From positions 1 through 5,202 of the forward strand of contig JAGDBY010000128.1 in the NCBI GenBank assembly GCA_017958765.1: 5,202 nucleotides of DNA, read 5' to 3'. Source of the stretch: Bacteroidales bacterium (GTDB lineage Bacteria > Bacteroidota > Bacteroidia > Bacteroidales > UBA932). Below, one piece after another: positions 1 to 5,202 of the stretch. The notes under the pieces are model-generated. The model had not been told where the DNA came from. It ran no database searches and saw only the letters and a list, made by a program, of their open reading frames with translations. The translations under genes and the position numbers were made by a program. Positions within the stretch are counted from its first letter, which is position 1, and every line of letters begins with the position of its first letter.

Positions 1-341
1 ATTATTCCGATTCCGTCAAAGTTGCCTTGCAGAGGTTCCTCAGCTTCCTTCAGCTCGGAAGGGGTAAAATAAACTGAGTGGGGATCCAGTTCTTCCAGGA
101 GTTTAGGGATCATGTCCTCGGTAATCTTCGAGTAATCAATCTCTTCCATATAATTCTCGTCGATCGAGTTGAGGACAAGCATCAACTTCGACCAGTTTCC
201 CCCGCCGGCATTAACATTCACAGGTTTTCTGCTCCTCAGGCTTGAGGAGAACCTGATTGCCATAATAGCCAGAAGAAGAATTGCACAGATAAGAATTATT
301 ATCTGAAATATCTTGTAGAATAGATCCTTTTTATCTCCCAT
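1..341 (-). CDS. S41 family C-terminal processing protease (Ctp/Tsp-like), N-terminal part, cut by window edge
   Basis: The first 113 codons of a gene that continues beyond position 1. The product starts MGDKKDLFYKIF, followed by one hydrophobic segment at about residues 11-29, a signal anchor or uncleaved signal peptide that would place the protease on the periplasmic side of the inner membrane. After a short Gly/Asn-rich linker comes the helical N-terminal region of C-terminal processing proteases, with the family hallmark LDPHSVYFTP (residues 85-94) and GNFDGIGI (106-113), which lead into the PDZ domain. The PDZ domain and the Ser/Lys catalytic dyad lie outside the window, so activity cannot be judged. 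Family members trim or degrade periplasmic proteins from their C termini. The ATG at 339-341 follows the dCMP deaminase stop by 12 bases, so the two are probably co-transcribed. I see no strong Shine-Dalgarno, as is usual in Bacteroidota. The family call is firm; the substrate is unknown. Confidence 0.9.
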   Translation of the reverse strand, partial: MGDKKDLFYKIFQIIILICAILLLAIMAIRFSSSLRSRKPVNVNAGGGNWSKLMLVLNSIDENYMEEIDYSKITEDMIPKLLEELDPHSVYFTPSELKEAEEPLQGNFDGIGI

Positions 342-353
342 CACAAATGTACT

Positions 354-767
354 TTATAATTTAACCACCTCGATTCCGGCTCTTTCAAGGAGCTCCAGAC
401 CGTCGGTAAGTCTGTATTCATCGTGGTAAACGACTCTCTTGATTCCGGCCTGAATAATCAGCTTGGCGCACTCCATACAAGGGGATGCAGTTACGTAGAG
501 GGTTGCACCCTCGCTGCTGTTGCTGCTTTTCGCCACCTTGGTGATAGCGTTGGCCTCGGCGTGAAGTACATACGGTTTTGTAGTGCCGTCTTCGTATTCA
601 CACACATTCTCAAAGCCGGACGGAGTTCCGTTGTATCCGTCTGAAATAATCATTCTGTCTTTAACGAGAATAGCTCCTACCTGCCTGCGAACGCAGTAAG
701 AATTCTTAGCCCATACTCTGGCCATCTCCAGGTAGCTCTCATCAAATTTGTTACTAGTGCCGCTCAT
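354..767 (-). CDS. dCMP deaminase (deoxycytidylate deaminase, ComEB-like cytidine deaminase fold)
   Basis: A 137-residue zinc-dependent deaminase that converts dCMP to dUMP, the substrate of thymidylate synthase, in the cytoplasm. The zinc site is complete: LHAEANAI has His69 as zinc ligand and Glu71 as proton shuttle, and SPCMECA supplies Cys97 and Cys100. An N-terminal VRRQVGAILV strand and the GYNGTPSGF segment (residues 44-52) are typical of the dCMP deaminase branch rather than of tRNA or free-cytidine deaminases. The length is normal for the compact bacterial form. The ATG at 765-767 lies 3 bases after the TAG of the acyl-CoA ligase gene, so translation may be coupled. The stop is TAA, 12 bases before the protease start. 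The neighbours suggest co-transcription but no functional link to lipids. A competence-type ComEB role is known only as a name for homologues elsewhere and is not supported here. Confidence 0.95.
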   Translation of the reverse strand: MSGTSNKFDESYLEMARVWAKNSYCVRRQVGAILVKDRMIISDGYNGTPSGFENVCEYEDGTTKPYVLHAEANAITKVAKSSNSSEGATLYVTASPCMECAKLIIQAGIKRVVYHDEYRLTDGLELLERAGIEVVKL

Positions 768-770
768 ATA

Positions 771-2384
771 CTATCGTTGATATAAATAACGTTTAATATT
801 CTTTTTAGGTGTTTTTTCAAACTCTTCAGGCATAATCTCGACCTTGGATATCTGAGAATAGCCTGGCAGATCCTTGTTGATATCCATCACGCTCTGAATC
901 AGCGCCTGTTGGAACACGTCGTCATCCAAATGTCTGACATCCTTTGCCTCATAGTTAGGATATACCAGCGCGGTAATCCCGACTTTGTCGGCTATCACCA
1001 GACATTCTCCCACCAGAGGGAGGTTGTTGAGAATGCTCTCTATCTCCTCCGGATATATATTCTGACCGCTCGGTCCGAGAATCAGACTCTTGCTGCGACC
1101 CTTGAGATAGAGGAAGCCGTCACTGTCTATAATTCCCATATCGCCGGTCTTCATCCATCCGTCTTCGGTAAAGCAATGTTTGTAGGCCGAAGGGTTCTTG
1201 TAATAACCGGTGAAGACATTGTCACCTCTCACAAGTACCTCTCCCACAATCTTTTCCGGATCCTTGGAATCAATCTTCATCTCCATCCCCGGGGCAATTT
1301 TCCCGCAGGAGAATAGCTTGGTCTTATCCCAAGGAGCGAAAGTGACGATCGGGCCGCACTCGGTCATTCCGTAACCCACGGTGTAAGGGAAGTTGATTGA
1401 GCGGAAATACTCGTCCACCTCACGGTTCAACGCCGCGCCGCCGATGACAAGCTGGCTGAAACGCCCTCCGAAGGAGTTGATCAGCTTCTTTTTGATCTCC
1501 GGTCCGGACATAGTCTCCTTCATAGGGACGACTACATTCTTGTATATCTTCTCTACCACCAGAGGAACCGCCATAATAACGTGAGGTTTCAGAGTGGAGA
1601 ATACAGAGATCAGCACCTGAGGACTCGGGATGCGGTTCAGGAAGACTACGTGGCATCCTACCTTGAACTCATAGAGGACTTCGAGCATCATCCCGTACAT
1701 ATGGGCTGCAGGGAGAATGGAAACCACGGTGGAGTTGCTGTCGATATTGAACTCCGCATTGTCTCCGAACACATAGTTGGACTGGATGGAGCGGGAAGGA
1801 ATCATAACCCCTTTCGCGAAACCGGTGGTTCCGGAGGTGTAGCTTATGATCACATTGTCTTCCGGGTCATCTTCATAATAATTTACATCTTCCTTTCTGA
1901 ATCCGTTCGGATACATTGCAGCAAAAGCTTTGTCCAGATGTTTGACAAAGGATTCGTGCTGACGGTCGACGCAGTAGACCAGGTTAAAATCACTCAGGGT
2001 ATAGATGGCTTCGACCTTCTCCATATTGATGTCGTTGAAGCTCTCGAGAATCTGCTGACTGACGAACAGCAGCCTTGAATCGGAGTGATTTACAAGGTTC
2101 TGAATGTTGCTCGGTTTGAATTCGGAGAGCAGGGGCACAGAGACTGCGCCGTATGTAACAGTGGCGAGCAGAGTTATCGCCCAGTTAACCTGATTCTTGG
2201 AACAGAGGGCTATCTTGTCACCTTTCTTGATCCCGAATTCATCGAAAATCAGATGCAGTTTCGCTATTCTCTCGGCCACCTGACCGTAGGTAAGAGTCTG
2301 CCCTTCATAATCGGACAGAGCATTCTTATCCCAATTATCCTTAATGCTTTTCTCCAGTATTTTATTTAAAGAACCGGTGATCAT
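771..2384 (-). CDS. AMP-binding long-chain fatty acid-CoA ligase-like enzyme (ANL superfamily)
   Basis: A 537-residue adenylate-forming enzyme, expected to activate a carboxylic acid, probably a long-chain fatty acid, to acyl-AMP and then acyl-CoA. The core motifs occur in order: the phosphate loop YTSGTTGFAKG (182-192), GYGMTECGP (337-345), the ribose-binding aspartate in GWMKTGDMG (409-417, Asp415), and the hinge region starting GRSKSLILGPSGQ (429-441) followed by YPEEIE. No signal peptide or clear membrane segment is seen, so it is probably cytosolic or peripheral. The C-terminal A10 motif is unusual: in EKTPKKNIKRYLY the position that normally holds the catalytic lysine of the adenylation step appears to be Asn529, with lysines on both sides at 528 and 531. 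The ATG at 2382-2384 follows the ABC exporter stop by 12 bases, and the stop is TAG. The sequence does not show whether the acceptor is CoA or acyl carrier protein, and I did not assign a named fadD orthologue. Confidence 0.88.
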   Translation of the reverse strand: MITGSLNKILEKSIKDNWDKNALSDYEGQTLTYGQVAERIAKLHLIFDEFGIKKGDKIALCSKNQVNWAITLLATVTYGAVSVPLLSEFKPSNIQNLVNHSDSRLLFVSQQILESFNDINMEKVEAIYTLSDFNLVYCVDRQHESFVKHLDKAFAAMYPNGFRKEDVNYYEDDPEDNVIISYTSGTTGFAKGVMIPSRSIQSNYVFGDNAEFNIDSNSTVVSILPAAHMYGMMLEVLYEFKVGCHVVFLNRIPSPQVLISVFSTLKPHVIMAVPLVVEKIYKNVVVPMKETMSGPEIKKKLINSFGGRFSQLVIGGAALNREVDEYFRSINFPYTVGYGMTECGPIVTFAPWDKTKLFSCGKIAPGMEMKIDSKDPEKIVGEVLVRGDNVFTGYYKNPSAYKHCFTEDGWMKTGDMGIIDSDGFLYLKGRSKSLILGPSGQNIYPEEIESILNNLPLVGECLVIADKVGITALVYPNYEAKDVRHLDDDVFQQALIQSVMDINKDLPGYSQISKVEIMPEEFEKTPKKNIKRYLYQR

Positions 2385-2396
2385 AGCTGCAAAGCG

Positions 2397-4220
2397 TTAC
2401 GAAACTGTCTGTAAACTGCACAGATGGCTGTAGAGGCCACCTTTTTCCAATAATTGCTTGTGATTGCCACGTTCCACAATCTTACCCTCCTGAATCACAA
2501 TTATCTCATCTGCGAACTGGATAGTAGAAAGTCTGTGGGCTATCACTATCGAAGTTCTGTTTGTCATAAGTTTTGTCAAGGCATCCTGGACCAGACGCTC
2601 GCTCTCCGTATCGAGAGCCGATGTGGCCTCGTCCAGAATCATAATAGGAGGATTCTTGAGAACCGCCCTCGCTATGGCTATTCTCTGCCGCTGACCTCCT
2701 GAAAGTTTGCTTCCCCTGTCTCCGATGTTGGTGTCGTAGCCCTGCTCCATCTGAGAGATGAACTCGTCAGCGTTGGCGATCTTCGCAGCGGCTATAACCT
2801 GCTCTCTTGTGGCATCCTCCATCCCGAATTTGATGTTGTTGAATACCGTGTCGTTTAACAGTACCGCCTCCTGGGTCACGATGCCCATCTGCGACCTCAG
2901 CGACCTGAGAGAATATTTCTTTATATCAACTCCGTCAAGGAGAATCGAGCCCGACGTAGGATCCCAGAAACGTGGGATCAAATCGGCTATTGTAGATTTG
3001 CCGGCTCCGGAAGGTCCTACGATGGCAACCATCTTCCCTTTCGGAACGGTAAAATCTATATTCTTCAACACAGGCTCCTCCTCATAGGCGAATGAGACAT
3101 CCTCGAACCGGATGGACTCTTTGAATTCCTCCAGAATGACAGGATTCTCAGGATCTTTTATCTCATTCTGCACATCCAGGATGGCGAATATCCTGTTACC
3201 TGAGACAAGTCCCTTCTGAATGCTGGCGTAAGAGGCCGCAATGGCTTTTGCCGGCTCCAGAACTCTCCAGTAGAAACCTATGTACACAACGAATGCCGTC
3301 CAGGTCATCCCCAGCTCTCCGCGCATATTCAGCCATCCGCCTGCAAACAGGACGATGGCCGCCACCGTAATTCCCAGAAACTCTGACGTAGGTGAAGCCA
3401 GCTCCTGCCTGTTGGCGATCGAGCGGCTTATTCTCCTGTGCTCTTCTTAGTTCATTTCAAAATTACGCTCGACATATTTCTGCGCGTTGAAAGCCTTGAT
3501 GATGCGGGAGCCTGAAATCGCCTCCTCGAACTGGCTGAGAATCTTGCCCATCAGGGACTGGGTCTCGACGGCGCCCCTTCTCAAATGGTGGGTGATCTTG
3601 CTGATAACCACCGCTGAAAGAGGAAGGGCTATTAGAGAGATCAGAGTCAGTTTCGGCGACATATAGAACAGCATCGCCGCAAAACCTATCACAAGCAGCG
3701 GTTCACGGAATATGATATGGAAGCTGCTTGCGACAGTATTCTGCACTTCATTTACATCGTTTGAAATACTTGAAAGAATATCCCCCTTACGCTGGTTGTT
3801 GAAGAATCCGATGTTCATATCGGAAATCTTGTCGAACAGATCCCTTCTTATGTTGCACATCATCTTGGTCTTCATATTCACCAGAATTCTCTGAGAGAGG
3901 TATCTGGTGAGGTCCGAAAGGAATGTAGCCAGAACGAGCATTGCGCAGACGAAGATCAGCCCGTTGAGAACACCCTGAGAGATGATGTCGGACAGATAGT
4001 AGCTGAAAAGCTCCTTCACATAATCCAACGACCACTCGAAAGAGGGTTTCGCGAGGACTTCCGCCACGTTCTGCGGCTCGAAGAGGACCGACAGGACCGG
4101 ACCGATGAGCGCATAGTTAGCCACACCGAAGATTACCGACAGAATGGACAGTACAAGGTACCCCGGCCAGTATCTACCGTACGGCTTAGCGTAGGAGAGT
4201 AATCTTTTAAATGTTTCCAA
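2397..4220 (-). pseudogene. MsbA-type ABC exporter (fused membrane and ATPase domains), interrupted by an in-frame stop
   Basis: One reading frame of 607 codons encodes a half-transporter like the MsbA lipid flippase and drug exporters, which act as homodimers in the inner membrane. The frame is broken only by TAA at codon 258 (3447-3449). Codons 1-257 hold the N-terminal membrane part, with hydrophobic segments near 20-40, 83-103, 166-187 and 190-208. Codons 259-607 hold the last two membrane segments (about 272-295 and 307-330) and a complete ATPase domain: A-loop Tyr379, Walker A GPSGAGKST (402-410), Q-loop Gln450, signature LSGGQ (506-510), Walker B IMILDE (526-531) and switch His562. Total length is normal for the family. 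The start is TTG at 4218-4220: an in-frame TGA lies at 4236-4238 and the next in-frame ATG is codon 116. The LLSYAKPYG segment just after the TTG is a usual family N terminus. The gene begins 8 bases after the FKBP stop. Neither half alone should work as an exporter, hence the pseudogene label; a sequence error would make it an intact CDS. Confidence 0.85.
3447..3449 (-). other. In-frame premature TAA inside the ABC exporter gene
   Basis: On the minus strand the codons read GAA ATG AAC TAA GAA GAG CAC AGG. The frame before and after the TAA is the same, and the downstream residues (HRRISRSIANRQELASP) are the expected continuation of the cytoplasmic loop between membrane segments 4 and 5. One base change would restore Gln, Lys, Glu, Tyr, Ser or Leu. 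TAA is also the normal terminator of this gene and of the neighbouring FKBP and dCMP deaminase genes, so a reassigned code is not supported. Confidence 0.9.
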
Positions 4221-4228
4221 ACTCCGAA

Positions 4229-4951
4229 TTATTCTTCAACTCCTTGGTAAGGCTTAACCTCAAGAAGTTCCACTTTAAAGATAAGTGCCTGCTCAGGACC
4301 CATCGGACCGTACATACCGTATCCCAAAGTTGCAGGGACGTAAAGCATGATCTCGCCGCCTTCGCCGACATATTTGATACCTTCAGTCCACCCTTCGATA
4401 ACCATATTGAGCGGGAATGAAACCGGCTCCGGATCCTCACCTTCAATGTAAGTTGTGTCAAAGACCTCGCCGTCAACTGTAGTACCTTCGTAGTAAACTG
4501 TAACGGTATCTTGATCAGAAACAGCTTTTACAGATGAACCCGGGTTGATGATCTTGTAGCGAAGACCGCTTTCTGTCTTGATCACGCCCTCTTCTTTGTC
4601 GATTTTCTCAAAGAATTTGTTTGCAGCTTCGATGTTTGTCATTGACATAGCTGTAACTCTCTTAGATGAGAATGAGGACATATTCTCGTTGATATAGTCC
4701 TGATCGAATTTTGTGTCATCCAAATCCTTGATTGCATCTTTGTAACCAGCAACGATCTGGGCAAGGTTAAGGTCACCTATATCATTGTTAGTAACCATTT
4801 TAGCCAAATATACACCGATAGTGTAACTTGCTGTGTCAACATCCGCCTTGCTCAAGCCTTTAGGTTGCGGTTGAAAAGATGGAGCTTTCAGACAAGAAGC
4901 AGCCATTAGGACAACTGCCATTAGTAAAACTGAATTTCTGAGTGTTTTCAT
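4229..4951 (-). CDS. FKBP-type peptidyl-prolyl cis-trans isomerase, predicted lipoprotein
   Basis: A 240-residue foldase that catalyses cis-trans isomerisation of X-Pro bonds outside the cytoplasm. The N terminus MKTLRNSVLLMAVVLMAASC is a lipoprotein signal peptide with a lipobox ending at Cys20, so the mature protein should be lipid-anchored in the periplasm or on the outer membrane. Residues about 35-125 resemble the helical dimerisation domain of FkpA/Mip-like proteins (ASYTIGVYLAKM, then a helix-rich stretch). Residues about 128-233 form the FKBP domain. Compared with human FKBP12 the active-site residues appear conserved: Tyr154 (Y26), Phe164-Asp165 (F36-D37), Val184-Ile185 (V55-I56), Trp188 (W59), Tyr211 (Y82) and Phe225 (F99). 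A catalytically active enzyme is therefore expected. The ATG is at 4949-4951 and the stop is TAA. It appears to be the first gene of the minus-strand cluster, preceded by a 173-base divergent intergenic region. Clients are unknown. Confidence 0.94.
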   Translation of the reverse strand: MKTLRNSVLLMAVVLMAASCLKAPSFQPQPKGLSKADVDTASYTIGVYLAKMVTNNDIGDLNLAQIVAGYKDAIKDLDDTKFDQDYINENMSSFSSKRVTAMSMTNIEAANKFFEKIDKEEGVIKTESGLRYKIINPGSSVKAVSDQDTVTVYYEGTTVDGEVFDTTYIEGEDPEPVSFPLNMVIEGWTEGIKYVGEGGEIMLYVPATLGYGMYGPMGPEQALIFKVELLEVKPYQGVEE

Positions 4952-4984
4952 TTCTGTTAGTATTTATTGATTATTTGTCTTACA

Positions 4985-5008
4985 TAGTATTAACTTGCGA
5001 AGATACTA
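4985..5008. repeat. Short inverted repeat over the candidate FKBP promoter
   Basis: TAGTAT at 4985-4990 and ATACTA at 5003-5008 form perfect 6-base arms around a 12-base centre. The right arm overlaps the candidate -7 element and the left arm lies near the expected transcription start. It could be an operator for a dimeric regulator, but arms this short arise by chance in AT-rich sequence. Confidence 0.3.
4998..5005 (-). promoter_or_regulatory. Candidate -7 element of the FKBP operon promoter
   Basis: The minus strand reads TATCTTCG here, one mismatch from the Bacteroidota sigma-ABfr -7 consensus TAnnTTTG. It lies 46 bases before the FKBP ATG, which would leave an AT-rich leader of about 40 bases. 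No good TTTG -33 element is found at the usual spacing; the closest is a TTC at 5022-5024, so the call is tentative. Confidence 0.42.
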
Positions 5009-5018
5009 CTTTTTTGTG

Positions 5019-5029
5019 ATAGAATCTAT
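5019..5029. repeat. 11-base palindrome ATAGAATCTAT in the divergent intergenic region
   Basis: Perfect 5-base arms (ATAGA and TCTAT) flank a single central base. It sits at the approximate -33 region for the leftward FKBP operon and upstream of both recQ promoter candidates, where a regulator could affect both directions. No known regulator site is recognised, and chance occurrence is quite possible. Confidence 0.25.
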
Positions 5030-5058
5030 TAATCGGGGCTGTTAAAATAATGCCAAAA

Positions 5059-5066
5059 TAAATTTG
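5059..5066 (+). promoter_or_regulatory. Candidate -7 element for recQ (TAAATTTG)
   Basis: TAAATTTG is an exact match to the TAnnTTTG -7 consensus of Bacteroidota promoters, 58 bases before the recQ GTG. There is no TTTG at the -33 distance (that stretch is G-rich, near 5034-5038), which weakens the call. It overlaps the alternative promoter listed at 5063-5094. Confidence 0.3.
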
Positions 5067-5094
5067 GTCGTTAAACTATCTTTCATTATCTTTA
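5063..5094 (+). promoter_or_regulatory. Alternative recQ promoter with both -33 and -7 elements
   Basis: TTTG at 5063-5066 is followed after 20 bases by TATCTTTA at 5087-5094, one mismatch from TAnnTTTG and at the spacing typical of Bacteroidota housekeeping promoters. The start of transcription would fall around 5100, leaving a leader of about 25 bases before the GTG at 5125. I prefer this slightly over TAAATTTG at 5059 because both elements are present. Confidence 0.38.
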
Positions 5095-5124
5095 TTAAGA
5101 TTTTACTATTCAGTCCTAACAGAG

Positions 5125-5202
5125 GTGAATATAGACAGAGCAGAGATACACAATAAGCTTAAAACATTCTTCGGGTTCGACTCTTTCAAGGGCCAGCAAG
5201 AG
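5125..5202 (+). CDS. recQ: ATP-dependent DNA helicase RecQ, N-terminal fragment cut by window edge
   Basis: Twenty-six codons are visible, ending exactly at a codon boundary at the window edge. The residues LKTFFGFDSFKGQQE (12-26) match the start of RecQ-family helicases, where the Phe-Gly-x-x-x-Phe-(K/R)-x-x-Q-x-x pattern forms motif 0, whose Gln contacts the ATP adenine. RecQ unwinds DNA in recombination and replication-fork repair. The proposed start is GTG at 5125-5127; the frame is open back to a TAA at 5059-5061 and contains no ATG before it, so GTG is the only reasonable choice. Walker A and all later domains are outside the window, so the identity rests on this short motif, and a RecQ-like paralogue cannot be excluded. 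It is transcribed divergently from the FKBP operon. Confidence 0.78.
   Translation, partial: MNIDRAEIHNKLKTFFGFDSFKGQQE

Larger units (their letters stand above)
4952..5124. other. Divergent intergenic region between the FKBP operon and recQ
   Basis: This is the only real non-coding gap in the window: 173 AT-rich bases. It holds the candidate promoters for both directions and two short palindromes. No small ORF, riboswitch, tRNA or strong terminator hairpin is visible, as expected where both flanking genes point outward. Confidence 0.8.

Noticed and set aside
909..1316. Plus-strand open frame of 135 codons
   Set aside because: It is antisense to the C-terminal half of the ligase with no recognisable domain; explained as a shadow of the real gene.
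1581..2078. Plus-strand open frame of 165 codons
   Set aside because: It lies wholly inside the acyl-CoA ligase gene on the opposite strand, resembles no known family and has low-complexity shadow composition; the ligase frame carries the conserved motifs.
3447..3449. Reassigned genetic code with TAA as a sense codon
   Set aside because: TAA ends the FKBP, dCMP deaminase and ABC exporter genes at the expected family lengths, and no other in-frame TAA occurs in conserved coding sequence here.
2397..4220. Two separate adjacent genes: a membrane protein (3447-4220) and an ABC ATPase (2397-3365)
   Set aside because: Both lie in the same frame 84 bases apart, the intervening 27 codons read as normal exporter sequence, and the split falls inside the membrane domain rather than between the membrane and ATPase domains.
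4207..4476. Minus-strand open frame of 89 codons overlapping the end of the FKBP gene
   Set aside because: It is a frame-shifted shadow of the FKBP catalytic domain, which has all active-site residues in the main frame.
4952..5124. Terminator, riboswitch or small RNA in the intergenic gap
   Set aside because: Both flanking genes point outward, so no terminator is expected, and I found no GC-rich hairpin with a T-run or any conserved riboswitch core.
1..5202. Mobile element, prophage, toxin-antitoxin, CRISPR or defence system
   Set aside because: No transposase, integrase, direct-repeat array, terminal inverted repeats or small paired ORFs were seen; all genes are core-type functions in a compact operon.

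Overview
The window looks like chromosomal DNA from a member of the Bacteroidota, most likely the Bacteroidales. The evidence is the style of the proteins (S41 protease, acyl-CoA ligase, MsbA-like ABC exporter, FKBP lipoprotein, RecQ), the lack of convincing Shine-Dalgarno sequences before most genes, and TAnnTTTG-like promoter elements in the one real intergenic gap. The genus cannot be fixed from this sequence alone.

Layout: positions 1-4951 are packed with five genes on the minus strand, with gaps of only 3 to 12 bases. In transcription order (right to left) they are an FKBP-type peptidyl-prolyl isomerase lipoprotein (4951-4229), an MsbA-type ABC exporter (4220-2397), a long-chain fatty acid-CoA ligase-like enzyme (2384-771), a dCMP deaminase (767-354), and the N-terminal part of an S41 C-terminal processing protease that runs off the left edge (341-1). 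The spacing suggests one operon. A 173-base gap (4952-5124) separates it from a divergent gene on the plus strand, whose first 26 codons (5125-5202) match the start of a RecQ helicase. Candidate promoters for both directions lie in that gap.

How the genes fit together: three of the five operon genes act in the cell envelope (periplasmic folding, lipid or amphiphile export, periplasmic proteolysis). The ligase could activate fatty acids for membrane lipids. dCMP deaminase feeds dUMP to thymidylate synthesis and has no obvious envelope role, so it may simply be co-transcribed.

The clearest anomaly is in the ABC exporter. A single in-frame TAA at 3447-3449 cuts an otherwise intact 607-codon reading frame after codon 257. 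The downstream part keeps the same frame and every ATPase motif. The exporter also starts with TTG. This is either a recent nonsense mutation, a sequencing or assembly error, or (least likely) a readthrough site. A second oddity is that the ligase seems to have Asn where the A10 catalytic lysine is expected. I saw no mobile element, CRISPR array, RNA gene or evident new system; apart from these points the region is ordinary housekeeping sequence.
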